Below are positions 1-7,354 of a stretch of DNA of 37,953 nucleotides, piece by piece. This DNA comes from Polaribacter sp. (GTDB lineage Bacteria > Bacteroidota > Bacteroidia > Flavobacteriales > Flavobacteriaceae), in assembly GCA_029245785.1 (NCBI GenBank), contig JAQWOR010000052.1, forward strand, positions 1-37,953, written 5' to 3'. The notes below the pieces were generated by a model. It saw only the letters and a list, made by a program, of their open reading frames with translations. It did no database searches and was not told where the DNA came from. Positions within the stretch are counted from its first letter, which is position 1. Every line of letters begins with the position of its first letter. The translations under genes and the position numbers were made by a program.

Positions 1-74
1 TCAGACCGTTTTCGGATATGCCTTGCCGCAGTAACACCAGAAATTCCGTTTCCTATAATAACAATGTGTTCCAT
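1..74 (-). CDS. FAD-dependent oxidoreductase, N-terminal fragment
   Basis: Only the first 24 codons lie in the window; the gene runs off the left edge. The visible start is MEHIVIIGNGISGVTAARHI, a beta-alpha-beta Rossmann dinucleotide-binding motif (GNGISG with a following Ala-Ala) as found at the N-terminus of FAD/NAD(P)-dependent oxidoreductases of the nitrite reductase and ferredoxin reductase type. The substrate cannot be told from this fragment. The start ATG is at 72-74, and a candidate -7 box lies about 40 bases upstream of it. The gene is divergent from the outer-membrane protein gene at 240. Confidence 0.7.
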   Translation of the reverse strand, partial: MEHIVIIGNGISGVTAARHIRKRS

Positions 75-114
75 AAATTGATCGTTGTCTGCTGTTTTGT
101 CGCGTGTGAAGTTA

Positions 115-122
115 CAAACTTA
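115..122 (-). promoter_or_regulatory. -7 promoter box for the FAD oxidoreductase
   Basis: On the minus strand the octamer TAAGTTTG matches the Bacteroidota -7 consensus TAnnTTTG. Transcription would start near 108, leaving a leader of about 34 bases before the ATG at 74. No well-spaced -33 TTG is evident, so the call rests on the -7 box and its position. The rest of 75-239 shows nothing else clear. Confidence 0.45.
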
Positions 123-239
123 AACAGAGAGTGTAATTTAGAATTGTTACAAATAAAGGGATAAATTTTTTTATATGTAAGCGAAGTGATACAAGAAGCG
201 ACTGAACTTTAAATTGTCATTTATTTTAATTTATTATTT

Positions 240-1115
240 ATGAAAATAGAAATACAAACACTATGTGCAATTGTAGGGTTGTTAGTGGTTACACAAGGGT
301 TTTCTCAGGAAGACAAAACAGATGAAAGCAATCTTAAATTGTATACACCTTCTAAGTTATTGAAAAAAGGAGATTGGGATGTAAAGTGGTTTAATAATTT
401 ATATACAGAAACTAAAAAAGATATAAATGGAGACACTAAAAAAGTATTAAGAGCCAGCTTTTTCACAGCATCTTTAGACATTTTTACAGGGGTTTCAGAA
501 AATAACCGCATCAATATAGGGCTCCTTTTAGAATACCGTTCTAACACAATTGGAGGAAGACAAGCAATTTCTGTTTTTGATCTTAAAAATGCAGTTACGG
601 CAAGAAAAGGACTTTCTTCTTTTGCGCCTGTGATCAAATTTCAACCTTTAAAAAACGTAGTAAACTTTTCTATTCAAAGCGCATTTTACATTCCAATTAT
701 TAGTAAAGAAACAGATATAAATGGGGTGTATTTAGATCAAACGGCATTTGCCTTTCAAAATAAATTTTTCTATGATTATACTTTTTCAAGCAAACAATGG
801 CAATTCTTTGCTGAGCTAAATACAGCATATAATTTTGGTAAAGAGGAGAGTTTTGCAAACAACACTTTTTTAGCGGCTCCAAGTGTGTTTGTGAGTTATT
901 TTCCGACTCAAAAATTTACGGTATTAGGTTTTGTACAACATTCGCAGCGTTTTGGAGATTTTACACAGAATTATACCGCTGTTGGACTTGGAGGAAAGTG
1001 TCAATTAACAAACGCTTTAAATTTAGAAGTGTTGTACAGTAATTTTGTAAGAGGCAGAGATACTGGATTGGGGCAGACCTTCAATTTGGGGCTACGATAT
1101 TTACTAACAAAATAA
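240..1115 (+). CDS. exported outer-membrane beta-barrel protein, function unknown
   Basis: The 291-residue product has an N-terminal signal peptide (hydrophobic stretch about residues 8-20, likely cleaved near GFSQ). After it come alternating hydrophobic and aromatic strands typical of an outer-membrane barrel, such as FSIQSAFYIPI, WQFFAELNTAYNFG and the final NLGLRYLLTK. No enzymatic motif is visible. The start ATG at 240 gives a good signal peptide. The next gene, a glycosidase, follows after 22 bases in the same direction, and an Omp85-like gene overlaps that one, so the three are probably one operon concerned with the outer membrane. The family is not recognised beyond its barrel-like character; a transporter or porin-like role is possible but unproven. 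Confidence 0.75.
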   Translation: MKIEIQTLCAIVGLLVVTQGFSQEDKTDESNLKLYTPSKLLKKGDWDVKWFNNLYTETKKDINGDTKKVLRASFFTASLDIFTGVSENNRINIGLLLEYRSNTIGGRQAISVFDLKNAVTARKGLSSFAPVIKFQPLKNVVNFSIQSAFYIPIISKETDINGVYLDQTAFAFQNKFFYDYTFSSKQWQFFAELNTAYNFGKEESFANNTFLAAPSVFVSYFPTQKFTVLGFVQHSQRFGDFTQNYTAVGLGGKCQLTNALNLEVLYSNFVRGRDTGLGQTFNLGLRYLLTK

Positions 1116-1137
1116 ATTAAGCTACCTTGGAGTTCTT

Positions 1138-2139
1138 ATGAAAACATGTAGACTTCTTATTTTACTTGCGCTTTTTTTGCAGATTCCGATTCAAAATTTT
1201 GCACAAAAAATCAACGGAATTAGTTTTGTTGCTTCCAAAGATTCCATCAGCATAAAACATGTTCAGCCAATATTAAAAATGCATAGCAATTTTGTTGCTT
1301 TGATGCCATTTGGGTTTGTAAAAGGCTTGGAAACTCCAGAAGTACGGTACAATTCAAACAGACAATGGTTTGGAGAAACCAAGAAGGGCTTGAAACATTA
1401 TGCGACAGCATTTCAAAAAAATAAGGTAAAAATAATGGTAAAACCTCAAATTTGGGTTTGGCGTGGGCAATACACAGGCTTTATTAAAATGAAGACTGAA
1501 GATGCCTGGAAAATACTGGAAAAATCATACGAGAAATTTATATTGGATTATGCAGGAATTGCTGCTGAAATCCAAGCAGATATTTTGTGTATTGGAACCG
1601 AGTTGGAAAAATTTATAGCGAACAGACCAATATATTGGATACAATTGATCGCTAAGATCAGAAATATATATAAAGGAAAATTGACCTATGCTTCTAATTG
1701 GGACGAGTTTAAAAGAGTTCCCTTTTGGGACAAGTTAGATTATATAGGAGTGGATGCTTATTTTCCGTTGAGCGAGCAAAAAACACCTTCTGTTTCTGAA
1801 TTAGAAAAAGGGTGGGAATCTCATAAAAATGAAATTCAACGAATTCAACAGCAATTTCAAAAACCAATTTTATTTACAGAATTTGGCTATAGAAGTATAA
1901 ATTTTACTGCCAAAGAACCATGGAGTTCAGCTCATGTTCAAGGAAATGTAAATTTAAAAGCGCAAGCAAATGCCACACAAGCTATTTTTAATCAGTTTTG
2001 GAAAGAAGATTGGTTTGCAGGTGGGTTCTTGTGGAAATGGTTTCATAATGTCGAGAAATCTGGTGGAGAAAAGAACAATCGATTTACGCCACAAAATAAA
2101 CCAGCAGGAAAATTAATTCAACAACTATATACACAATAA
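1138..2139 (+). CDS. exported glycoside hydrolase, GH113-like TIM barrel
   Basis: The 333-residue protein begins with a signal peptide (residues 1-22, ending NFAQ). The mature part resembles family GH113 beta-mannanase-like TIM barrels. Key segments are KPQIWVWRG (102-110), the probable acid/base motif CIGTELE (151-157, Glu155 most likely), YIGVDAYFP (202-210), and the probable nucleophile motif LFTEFGYRS (245-253, Glu248). The substrate cannot be read from sequence; the characterised family members act on beta-mannans or manno-oligosaccharides. The stop codon overlaps the next start by one base (TAATG), so translation is probably coupled to the Omp85-like gene. Location should be periplasmic or surface. 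The fold and catalytic pair are well supported, the substrate is not. Confidence 0.8.
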   Translation: MKTCRLLILLALFLQIPIQNFAQKINGISFVASKDSISIKHVQPILKMHSNFVALMPFGFVKGLETPEVRYNSNRQWFGETKKGLKHYATAFQKNKVKIMVKPQIWVWRGQYTGFIKMKTEDAWKILEKSYEKFILDYAGIAAEIQADILCIGTELEKFIANRPIYWIQLIAKIRNIYKGKLTYASNWDEFKRVPFWDKLDYIGVDAYFPLSEQKTPSVSELEKGWESHKNEIQRIQQQFQKPILFTEFGYRSINFTAKEPWSSAHVQGNVNLKAQANATQAIFNQFWKEDWFAGGFLWKWFHNVEKSGGEKNNRFTPQNKPAGKLIQQLYTQ

Positions 2140-3404
2140 TGAAAGGAGTCGTTATTTCCTTGTCGTTCATGTTTTTCTTAATGGGCAATAGTTATTGTCA
2201 ATCAGCAAGAGTAACGGATGTAAAAATTAGAGGAGCGAAAAAAACAAAAACTACATTTTTAACCTCGTTTTTAGAAACAAAAATAGGAGACGTTTTAGAT
2301 TCTGTTGTTTTAGATGAGGATATAAAAAGGTTGCAGAGACTTCCCGCAATCTCCTATGCATATTATCAAGTGTTTTTATCACAAGGAGAGTTGTACACTG
2401 TTTTTATACATATTGAAGAAAACAAAACATTGATTCCTGCAATTAATCTTTGGACGACTACAAATAAGCAATTGGCTTATAAAATAGGGTTGTATGATTT
2501 TAATTTTTTAGGAAGAAGCATCGCTTTTGGCGGATTTTATCAAAATAATGGATACCATTCGTATGGAGTTCACTTTAGAGCGCCGTATTTGTTTTCTAAT
2601 GCATTTGGAATGGCGATTCATCATCAAAATTGGACGAGTGAAGAACCTTTGTATTTCGAGAAGGGTTCAGCAAATTACAGGTATAATAATGTCTCTTTTG
2701 AAGTGCTGGGGATGTATGAAATCAATGGAAAAAACAGTATGCAACTAGGCGTTAATCTTTTTAAAGAGCGTTATAATTTTATAAGCGGTGTCGAATCTTC
2801 AACGATTCCGAAACAATTAAGCCTGAATAAGACATTGTTTAAATTTGTGTATTCCTATGATGATTTAACATATTTCTATCAATACATTAATGGCTTTAAA
2901 AATGAGTTGTATAGCCAATTGGTAATTTCAAAGAATGCATATCAAGATAAATTTTTGATTGCTTGGAATGATTTTTTTTACTTTACGCGAATTGGAGAAA
3001 AAGGAAATTGGGCAAATCGATTGAGAGTTGGTTTGTCATCCAACAAAAAAAGTCCTTTTGCACCTTTTGCTTTAGACAATAATGTGAATTTGCGAGGGGT
3101 TGGAATTTTGGTGGATAGAGGAACAGGAAGCATTGTGTGCAATACAGAATATAGACATACCTTGTATGAGAAAAAATTGTTTGTGTTGCAAGGAAATTTA
3201 TTTGTTGATGCTGGAACTTGGCGAAACCCTGGAGGAGAACTCTCCGATTTTATAGACAGTAAAAATGTAAAAGTTTTTTCAGGAATTGGATTGCGATTTA
3301 TTCATAAAAAAATATTCAATGCTATTTTTAGAATCGACTACGGGTATGGATTAACGAAAGGTGCATCCAAAGGATTGGTCTTTGGAGTTGGGCAGTATTT
3401 TTAG
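2139..3404 (+). CDS. BamA/Omp85-like outer-membrane protein with a single POTRA domain
   Basis: The 421-residue protein has a signal peptide (residues 1-20, ending SYCQ). One POTRA-like domain follows at about 24-95 (ARVTDVKIRGAKKTKTTFL, then a repeated beta-alpha pattern ending VFIHIEEN). The remainder looks like a 16-strand barrel, with the late-strand sequence GLRFIHKKIFNAIFRIDYGYG and a C-terminal Phe as expected for BamA-recognised barrels. True BamA has five POTRA domains and about 800 residues, so this is not the housekeeping BamA. It may help export or anchor the upstream glycosidase or another protein; that is inference from the overlapping gene arrangement. The gene ends in TAG, which shows TAG is an ordinary stop here. 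Confidence 0.75.
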   Translation: MKGVVISLSFMFFLMGNSYCQSARVTDVKIRGAKKTKTTFLTSFLETKIGDVLDSVVLDEDIKRLQRLPAISYAYYQVFLSQGELYTVFIHIEENKTLIPAINLWTTTNKQLAYKIGLYDFNFLGRSIAFGGFYQNNGYHSYGVHFRAPYLFSNAFGMAIHHQNWTSEEPLYFEKGSANYRYNNVSFEVLGMYEINGKNSMQLGVNLFKERYNFISGVESSTIPKQLSLNKTLFKFVYSYDDLTYFYQYINGFKNELYSQLVISKNAYQDKFLIAWNDFFYFTRIGEKGNWANRLRVGLSSNKKSPFAPFALDNNVNLRGVGILVDRGTGSIVCNTEYRHTLYEKKLFVLQGNLFVDAGTWRNPGGELSDFIDSKNVKVFSGIGLRFIHKKIFNAIFRIDYGYGLTKGASKGLVFGVGQYF

Positions 3405-3479
3405 ACATAAAACAGTAACCTTGTGAAGGAGTGCGCAAATTTTGAGTTGAGAATATTTTATAGATTTGTGTTTGATGTA

Positions 3480-3582
3480 TCTCGATACAAATTTGATTTG
3501 CCTATCGGACATCAAATTCACTCGATGTGACATTACGATTGTCGGTTCGAGTGTTTTCGAGGTACGAGGAAATGTATCGAGA
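3480..3582. repeat. intergenic cluster of nested palindromes (REP-like element)
   Basis: Three inverted repeats are nested here: outer arms TCTCGATACA (3480-3489) with TGTATCGAGA (3573-3582); ATTTGAT (3491-3497) with ATCAAAT (3511-3517); and CACTCGA (3519-3525) with TCGAGTG (3547-3553). Such TCTCGATAC/GTATCGAGA palindromes are, from general knowledge, common between genes in Flavobacteriaceae. The element sits in the 283-base gap between the convergent Omp85-like and arsM genes. A 33-codon ORF beginning inside it (3572) is probably accidental. No T-rich terminator hairpin is seen in this gap. Confidence 0.6.
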
Positions 3583-3687
3583 ACTAATATTTATCAAAAA
3601 AATTAATGGGAGTAGTGATTCCAAGAAGTTATTGGAGGCTATCGGAGATGAATTTACTCAAAATACACAGTGACTAACAGTATTTAT

Positions 3688-4656
3688 TTAACAACAGCCA
3701 CCACCATCGTAGTGGAATGTAGATTCCGAGAAATAAATATCGTCTCTTCCTAATGCCTGTAAATCTCTCGCTGTTTTATCGCAGATTGCGATTGGTTGGT
3801 TTTTTAATAAAACATGCCCTTTTTTGTCGTCAAAATAGTTTTCATCACCAAAGTAAATGGCTGCTTTTCCTGTAAAAATACACGGGCCATCTTCAGGCAT
3901 AGGGTCTTTAATGGCCGCCACTTCAATAGATTCTATATAAATCAATTCATCGGTAGGGTAATTTTTAGGGTCTAAAATTCGGTACGGTTTTCTAGCTCTA
4001 ATTTCAATGGTTCCAAAACCAGCATCTGTCAATGCTTTTACATAGTCTGCAATAGACAAGCTTCCGCTTAAACACAAGGCACGAAGTCTTTCATCATTGC
4101 GTAATTCATCATTCATCGGTTGTTCACAAGTAGGATCGCTCATCACCAAACGCCCGTGTGGTTTTAAAACGCGGTACATTTCTGCAATGGCTTGTTTTAA
4201 ATCATCAGACTTAAAAATATTAAATAGACAATTTTGAGCGGCCACATCAATCGAATTGTCTTCAATAGGTAAATTCATGGCATCTCCTTTTCTCAAGTCT
4301 ACAAAGCCGCTTTTAAACCATGCGTTTTGTTCTTCAGCAATGATAAAATTTTTACGAGAAGCCTCTAGCATTTCATCCACAACATCCAATCCAATAACGC
4401 CACCTTTTTGACGATTGAAATATGAAAATTGCAACAACTCCATGCCGCCGCCAACACCCACATATAACATCTTCGGGTTGTTGGTTAAGTCTCTAGCGTG
4501 TACCGTACTTCCGCAGCCATAATTCATTTCTTGCATGATACGAGGAATCTTCAATCCAGGAAGTTCCCAAATAGGGTTTGTAGTACAGCATAATCCTATA
4601 TCTGGAGTCAAGGCTGCTTCTTTATATACGTTGTGGGTTGTTTCTAAGTAACTCAT
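3688..4656 (-). CDS. arsM: arsenite S-adenosylmethionine methyltransferase ArsM, arsenosugar type
   Basis: The 322-residue protein is a class I SAM methyltransferase with the glycine-rich loop YVGVGGG (65-71), motif II GLDVVDEML (89-97) and the post-motif RVLKPHGRLVMSD. Cysteines sit where ArsM enzymes bind As(III): YGCGS (Cys48), QNCLFNIF (Cys143) and ALCLSGS (Cys195). There is also a CC pair at 23-24. The C-terminus ends GGGCC, a further possible thiol site. In this family arsenite is methylated stepwise to dimethylarsenite in the cytoplasm. The gene is last in the arsenic cluster, 47 bases after the phosphorylase gene. It is about 322 residues compared with roughly 250-400 for the family. 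I infer that it supplies dimethylarsenite to ArsS. Confidence 0.85.
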   Translation of the reverse strand: MSYLETTHNVYKEAALTPDIGLCCTTNPIWELPGLKIPRIMQEMNYGCGSTVHARDLTNNPKMLYVGVGGGMELLQFSYFNRQKGGVIGLDVVDEMLEASRKNFIIAEEQNAWFKSGFVDLRKGDAMNLPIEDNSIDVAAQNCLFNIFKSDDLKQAIAEMYRVLKPHGRLVMSDPTCEQPMNDELRNDERLRALCLSGSLSIADYVKALTDAGFGTIEIRARKPYRILDPKNYPTDELIYIESIEVAAIKDPMPEDGPCIFTGKAAIYFGDENYFDDKKGHVLLKNQPIAICDKTARDLQALGRDDIYFSESTFHYDGGGCC

Positions 4657-4703
4657 ATTTTTAAGAGAGAAGATTAAAATCAGGAATCACGGGATTCTTG
4701 GTT

Positions 4704-5519
4704 CTATATTTTAGTAATTAATTCTTTAAATAATGTGATCATTTTTGGTTCTGCTTTTCCTGCAACCGAAATAATTTCTTCAATGTTTACAGGTTGTAGG
4801 TTTTTCGGATCACATTCGTCTGTTAACACAGAAATGGCAGCAGCGGGCAAGTTTAATTGTTTTGCCACAATTATTTCAGGAACGGTACTCATTCCAACGG
4901 CATCTACTTCTAAAATTTGTAACATTCTATATTCTGCTCTGGTTTCTAATTGCGGCCCTACTACACTAGCATAGGTTCCTTCTTTCAAGGCTATGTCGTG
5001 TTTTATTGCAATAGCTTTCACTAGTTGATTTAATTTTTTAGAATATGGTTCGAGCATATCAGCAAAAATAGGTCCAAAAGTATTGGCACCTTTAAATGCT
5101 AATGGAGAACTTCCTTGTAAATTGATATGATCGTCAATCAACATAAGATCTCCTTTTTTGAAATTTAGGTTGATGGCTCCCGCAGCATTAGAAACTAGCA
5201 ATGTTGTAATGCCTAATTGGCGCATGGTTCTAATTCCGTAGGTAACTTCCCAAAGATTATATCCTTCGTAAAGGTGAAAACGCCCAGACATAACCAGTAC
5301 TTTTTTTTCAGCCAATGTGCCATATATAAGTTTTCCTGAATGAAACTCTACCGTTGCTTCTGGAAAATGAGGAATTTTTGCATACGGAATTTCTTGTTCG
5401 ATGTCAATTTCATCAATCAGTTTTTTTAATCCTGTGCCTAATACAATACCTATTTCTGGATGTGTAATCCCGTTAGATTGTAAAAATTTTACTGTTTCTT
5501 GTAACTGTTGTTTTTTCAT
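4704..5519 (-). CDS. purine-nucleoside phosphorylase (trimeric PNP/MTAP superfamily)
   Basis: The 271-residue cytoplasmic enzyme belongs to the trimeric nucleoside phosphorylase family II, which cleaves purine ribosides with phosphate to free base and ribose 1-phosphate. Visible motifs are VLGTGL (26-31), MSGRFHLYEGY (77-87), VSNAAGAIN (109-117), GPQLETRAEYRM (188-199, base-binding Glu192) and DAVGMSTVPE (206-215). At the base-recognition loop it has LTDECDP with Asp234, where animal PNP has Asn; MTA phosphorylases also use Asp, which favours adenine. Its ATG overlaps the preceding stop (ATGA at 5516-5519). Placed between arsM and the transferase and arsS genes, it could remove adenine from a dimethylarsinoyl deoxyadenosine. 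That role is inference; ordinary purine salvage is the alternative. Confidence 0.85.
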   Translation of the reverse strand: MKKQQLQETVKFLQSNGITHPEIGIVLGTGLKKLIDEIDIEQEIPYAKIPHFPEATVEFHSGKLIYGTLAEKKVLVMSGRFHLYEGYNLWEVTYGIRTMRQLGITTLLVSNAAGAINLNFKKGDLMLIDDHINLQGSSPLAFKGANTFGPIFADMLEPYSKKLNQLVKAIAIKHDIALKEGTYASVVGPQLETRAEYRMLQILEVDAVGMSTVPEIIVAKQLNLPAAAISVLTDECDPKNLQPVNIEEIISVAGKAEPKMITLFKELITKI

Positions 5520-6154
5520 ATTAAAAATTGCTCAAAAGAAGGGTGGTTTTCAATGTCTTTACGTACATCAACATCATTTAACTCTTCTAACAAATGTACG
5601 GTAACTTTTTTTAAGTCTTTTAATGTTTCTTTTCTAACAGATGCCGTTCCCCATTTTTTATTTTGAAAGATATTTGGATGCAGTTTTTTCATTCCAAGTA
5701 AATAGTAACCTCCATCTTTTGCAGGCCCTAATACCACATCATTGGTGTTTAATTGCTGAAAGGCTTCGAGAATGTGTTGTTCTTCTAAATCGGGTAAATC
5801 ACTGCCAATGATCACCACTTTTTCGTAGCCATCAGCAAATGAATTGATAAATGCTTGTTGCATTCTACTTCCTAAATCTGCTCCTTTTTGTAAGTGTTTC
5901 TGATAAGTGTTTTTATGCCAAATATCACGTTCTCTGATGTTAACAGAATAATAAACAGCTTTGTCACAAGGTAGATGCTGGGTTGTTTTTTTTGTGTGCT
6001 CTAATAAAAATTTATAGATGGTCAAGGCAGTTTTATCTCCAACAGCTGTTGCCAAGCGAGTTTTTACTTTTCCCAATTCAGGATTTCGAACAAATACAAA
6101 TAATAGTTCGTTTGTTTTTTTTGGAACCCCCTTTCTTTCTTCGTTGTTTTTCAT
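5516..6154 (-). CDS. radical SAM/selenodomain-associated transferase 1 (CofC/GT-A-like)
   Basis: The 212-residue protein matches the small GT-A-fold family that accompanies radical SAM/Cys-rich proteins (transferase 1, TIGR04282-like, DUF2064). Motifs are the nucleotide-binding VFVRNPELGKVKTRLA (20-35), IIGSDLPDL (115-123) and GPAKDGGYYLLG (143-154). Relatives such as CofC and MobA bind nucleoside triphosphates or nucleotide sugars through the KTRL and SD segments. It lies 14 bases after arsS and overlaps the PNP gene by four bases (ATGA), so the three are almost certainly co-translated. A step after adenine removal in arsenosugar synthesis is the natural guess, but the substrate is not known from sequence. 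Confidence 0.8.
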   Translation of the reverse strand: MKNNEERKGVPKKTNELLFVFVRNPELGKVKTRLATAVGDKTALTIYKFLLEHTKKTTQHLPCDKAVYYSVNIRERDIWHKNTYQKHLQKGADLGSRMQQAFINSFADGYEKVVIIGSDLPDLEEQHILEAFQQLNTNDVVLGPAKDGGYYLLGMKKLHPNIFQNKKWGTASVRKETLKDLKKVTVHLLEELNDVDVRKDIENHPSFEQFLI

Positions 6155-6168
6155 CTATAATTCTACAT

Positions 6169-7227
6169 TTAATTGGCAACTACTCCTTGGCAACTGCTCC
6201 CTGCTCCAGCAGTGCAGCCATAGCAATGCTGATTGATGATGATGTTTCTGTCTTGTAAAAGATCTTCGTTGTAGTCAGAAATGTGTTGGATTGTACTGGC
6301 TACTTTTAAGTGTAGCATCTGGTTAAAATCGCAATCGTATAGCCATCCATCCCAACTTACAGAAATGGTATTGGTACACATCACATTTTCTACGGCAGTT
6401 GGGTTGTATGCTTCGATTAAAGAAATCATATAGTCCTCGTAATTTTCTGAAGCAATTAGGTAATCTAAAAACCGACTGATGGGTAAATTGGTAATTGCAA
6501 ATAGGTGGTGAAAGTTGATATTAAAATCTTCGTTCAATGCATTTTTAAAATCTTTTTCTAATGCCAATTGATCTCCTGGTAAAAAAGCTCCAGAAGGATT
6601 GTATACCAAGTCTAATTTCAACGCGCTATTAGGTATTCCGTAGCCTACAGCATTCAGTTCTTGTAGCGCTTTTATTGACGTTTTAAAAACGCCTTCCCCA
6701 CGTTGTTTGTCTGTTTTTCCACGGGTCCAATGTGGCATCGACGAAACTACATGGATGTTGTATTTTTTAAAAAACTCAGGCAAATCGTAGTATTTTTTGT
6801 TTGCTCGGATGATGGTTAAATTTGAACGAACAATAAAATCATTGATTCCAGCTTTAGAAGCTTCTTCAACAAACCAACGAAAATTGGGGTTCATTTCTGG
6901 AGCTCCCCCCGTTAAATCTAAGGTGTGTGCTGCTGTTTTTTTGATGACATCCAAACATTGCTGCATGGTTTCTTTGGTCATGATTTCTTTACGATCTGGT
7001 CCTGCATCTACATGGCAATGTGCGCATACTTGGTTGCACATATATCCCAAATTTAGCTGCAGAATTTCCAGTTTTTTTGGACGTAAGGGAAACTGATGGG
7101 TTGCTTTTATTTTTTTTGCAAAGGTTGGCAATTCTCCATTCGCAAAAATTCCATTAGATAAAATTTCTAACTGTCGTTGCGTATTGGCCAAATCGTTATT
7201 TCTTGCTAAAAGAGATTTTTTGAGCAT
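6169..7227 (-). CDS. arsS: radical SAM protein ArsS, arsenosugar biosynthesis
   Basis: The 352-residue protein has the radical SAM 4Fe-4S motif CNQVCAHC (Cys64, Cys68, Cys71) and a SAM-binding DLTGGAPEM (104-112). A cysteine-rich C-terminus, HCYGCTAGAGSSCQG (334-348), marks the radical SAM/Cys-rich family. In this family some homologues carry selenocysteine; here all positions are Cys and no in-frame TGA is used. Characterised ArsS transfers the 5'-deoxyadenosyl group of SAM to dimethylarsenite, forming the dimethylarsinoyl-adenosine precursor of arsenosugars. The arsM gene in the same run supports that function. The 127-base gap upstream holds a palindrome and a possible promoter or hairpin. 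Confidence 0.88.
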   Translation of the reverse strand: MLKKSLLARNNDLANTQRQLEILSNGIFANGELPTFAKKIKATHQFPLRPKKLEILQLNLGYMCNQVCAHCHVDAGPDRKEIMTKETMQQCLDVIKKTAAHTLDLTGGAPEMNPNFRWFVEEASKAGINDFIVRSNLTIIRANKKYYDLPEFFKKYNIHVVSSMPHWTRGKTDKQRGEGVFKTSIKALQELNAVGYGIPNSALKLDLVYNPSGAFLPGDQLALEKDFKNALNEDFNINFHHLFAITNLPISRFLDYLIASENYEDYMISLIEAYNPTAVENVMCTNTISVSWDGWLYDCDFNQMLHLKVASTIQHISDYNEDLLQDRNIIINQHCYGCTAGAGSSCQGVVAN

Positions 7228-7244
7228 TTATTGATAGTCTGTCT

Positions 7245-7262
7245 TCTCGAGCGCAGTCGAGA
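7245..7262. repeat. short palindrome TCTCGA-N6-TCGAGA
   Basis: A perfect 6-base inverted repeat with a GCGCAG spacer lies between arsS and the AhpD-like gene. It looks like the dispersed flavobacterial CTCGA-type intergenic palindromes and resembles in style the element at 3480-3582. There is no T-run, so it is not a classical terminator. Confidence 0.4.
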
Positions 7263-7325
7263 GGTTTATAGTTGTGTTTTTAAAAAATTGAGATTCCAAC
7301 TTTCGTTAAAATATCGATCTGTAAA

Positions 7326-7345
7326 AATTTTGCAAAGCAAAATTA
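7326..7345 (-). promoter_or_regulatory. possible internal promoter or attenuator before arsS
   Basis: Ten bases after the AhpD-like stop there is a perfect hairpin, AATTTTGC (7326-7333) and GCAAAATT (7337-7344), followed on the minus strand by a short T-run. Overlapping it (7338-7345, minus) is TAATTTTG, an exact match to the -7 consensus TAnnTTTG. Either a weak terminator closes the first two genes or a promoter serves arsS onward. The sequence fits both and I cannot decide between them. Confidence 0.3.
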
Positions 7346-7354
7346 GCAGCCTGC

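Noticed and set aside
3572..3673. Small ORF of 33 codons (MYRELIFIKKINGSSDSKK...) in the gap before arsM
   Set aside because: It starts inside the palindromic element, has no family resemblance that I recognise and no promoter box; probably chance.
4684..4697. Small hairpin GAATC/GATTC between the PNP gene and arsM
   Set aside because: Five-base stem without a T-run; too weak to call a terminator or riboswitch.
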